A DNA stretch of 6,298 nt from Verrucomicrobiales bacterium (GTDB lineage: Bacteria > Verrucomicrobiota > Verrucomicrobiia > Verrucomicrobiales > Verrucomicrobiaceae), in contig DMMK01000495.1 in assembly GCA_003453085.1 (NCBI GenBank), positions 1 to 6,298 of the forward strand, written 5' to 3'. The notes under the pieces are model-generated. The model had not been told where the DNA came from. It made no database searches and saw only the letters and a list, made by a program, of their open reading frames with translations. Position numbers and translations under genes: made by a program. Numbering within the stretch: the first letter of the stretch is position 1; every line of letters starts with the position of its first letter. Of this stretch, positions 6,255 to 6,298 are shown piece by piece.

Positions 6255-6298
6255 ATGCGGGCTGGGTAGATAGGCGGGGATCTGTTTCTTTTTAACAA

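Noticed and set aside
4971..6269. 432-codon open frame on the plus strand, opposite lysA
   Set aside because: Shadow of a clear lysA; the translation is His/Ala/Gly-rich without domains.

Overview
The window holds six protein-coding genes, five complete and one cut by the left edge. The DNA is GC-rich (roughly 60% by eye), and none of the six starts has a recognisable AGGAGG-type ribosome binding site. That lack of Shine-Dalgarno sites, the gene content and the protein styles suggest a Gram-negative bacterium of the Verrucomicrobiota/PVC type. This is an inference, with no rRNA or other marker gene in the window to confirm it.

Layout, left to right. (1) Positions 1-488, minus strand: N-terminal 162 residues of a KatE-like heme catalase, running off the left edge. 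(2) 489-796: about 300 bp without a convincing gene, expected to hold the catalase promoter; two GGCCTAAC boxes and two short hairpins are visible. (3) 797-1660, minus: a rhomboid-family membrane protein whose catalytic serine is replaced by alanine, with a soluble C-terminal tail. (4) 1823-2155, plus: a short HPF/RaiA-type ribosome hibernation factor, divergent from the rhomboid gene and followed by a strong intrinsic terminator (2179-2212). (5) 2225-3823, minus: a flavoprotein of the flavin-dependent (tryptophan) halogenase family with the halogenase fingerprints. (6) 3925-4887, plus: an LpxL/HtrB-like acyltransferase, divergent from the halogenase gene across a 101-bp gap. (7) 4962-6254, minus: lysA, diaminopimelate decarboxylase, with its own terminator at 4900-4935 between the convergent gene ends.

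The genes do not form one operon; they sit as divergent and convergent neighbours. lysA is housekeeping (last step of lysine synthesis), the catalase is for peroxide defence and the HPF protein is for ribosome protection in stationary phase. The halogenase-like enzyme and the LpxL-like acyltransferase may form a functional pair. Both enzyme types occur in aryl-polyene/flexirubin pigment gene clusters, but no polyketide-type synthase genes lie in this window, so the link is tentative. The points most worth a second look are the active-site-dead rhomboid and this halogenase/acyltransferase pair. I did not find a clear, wholly new system.
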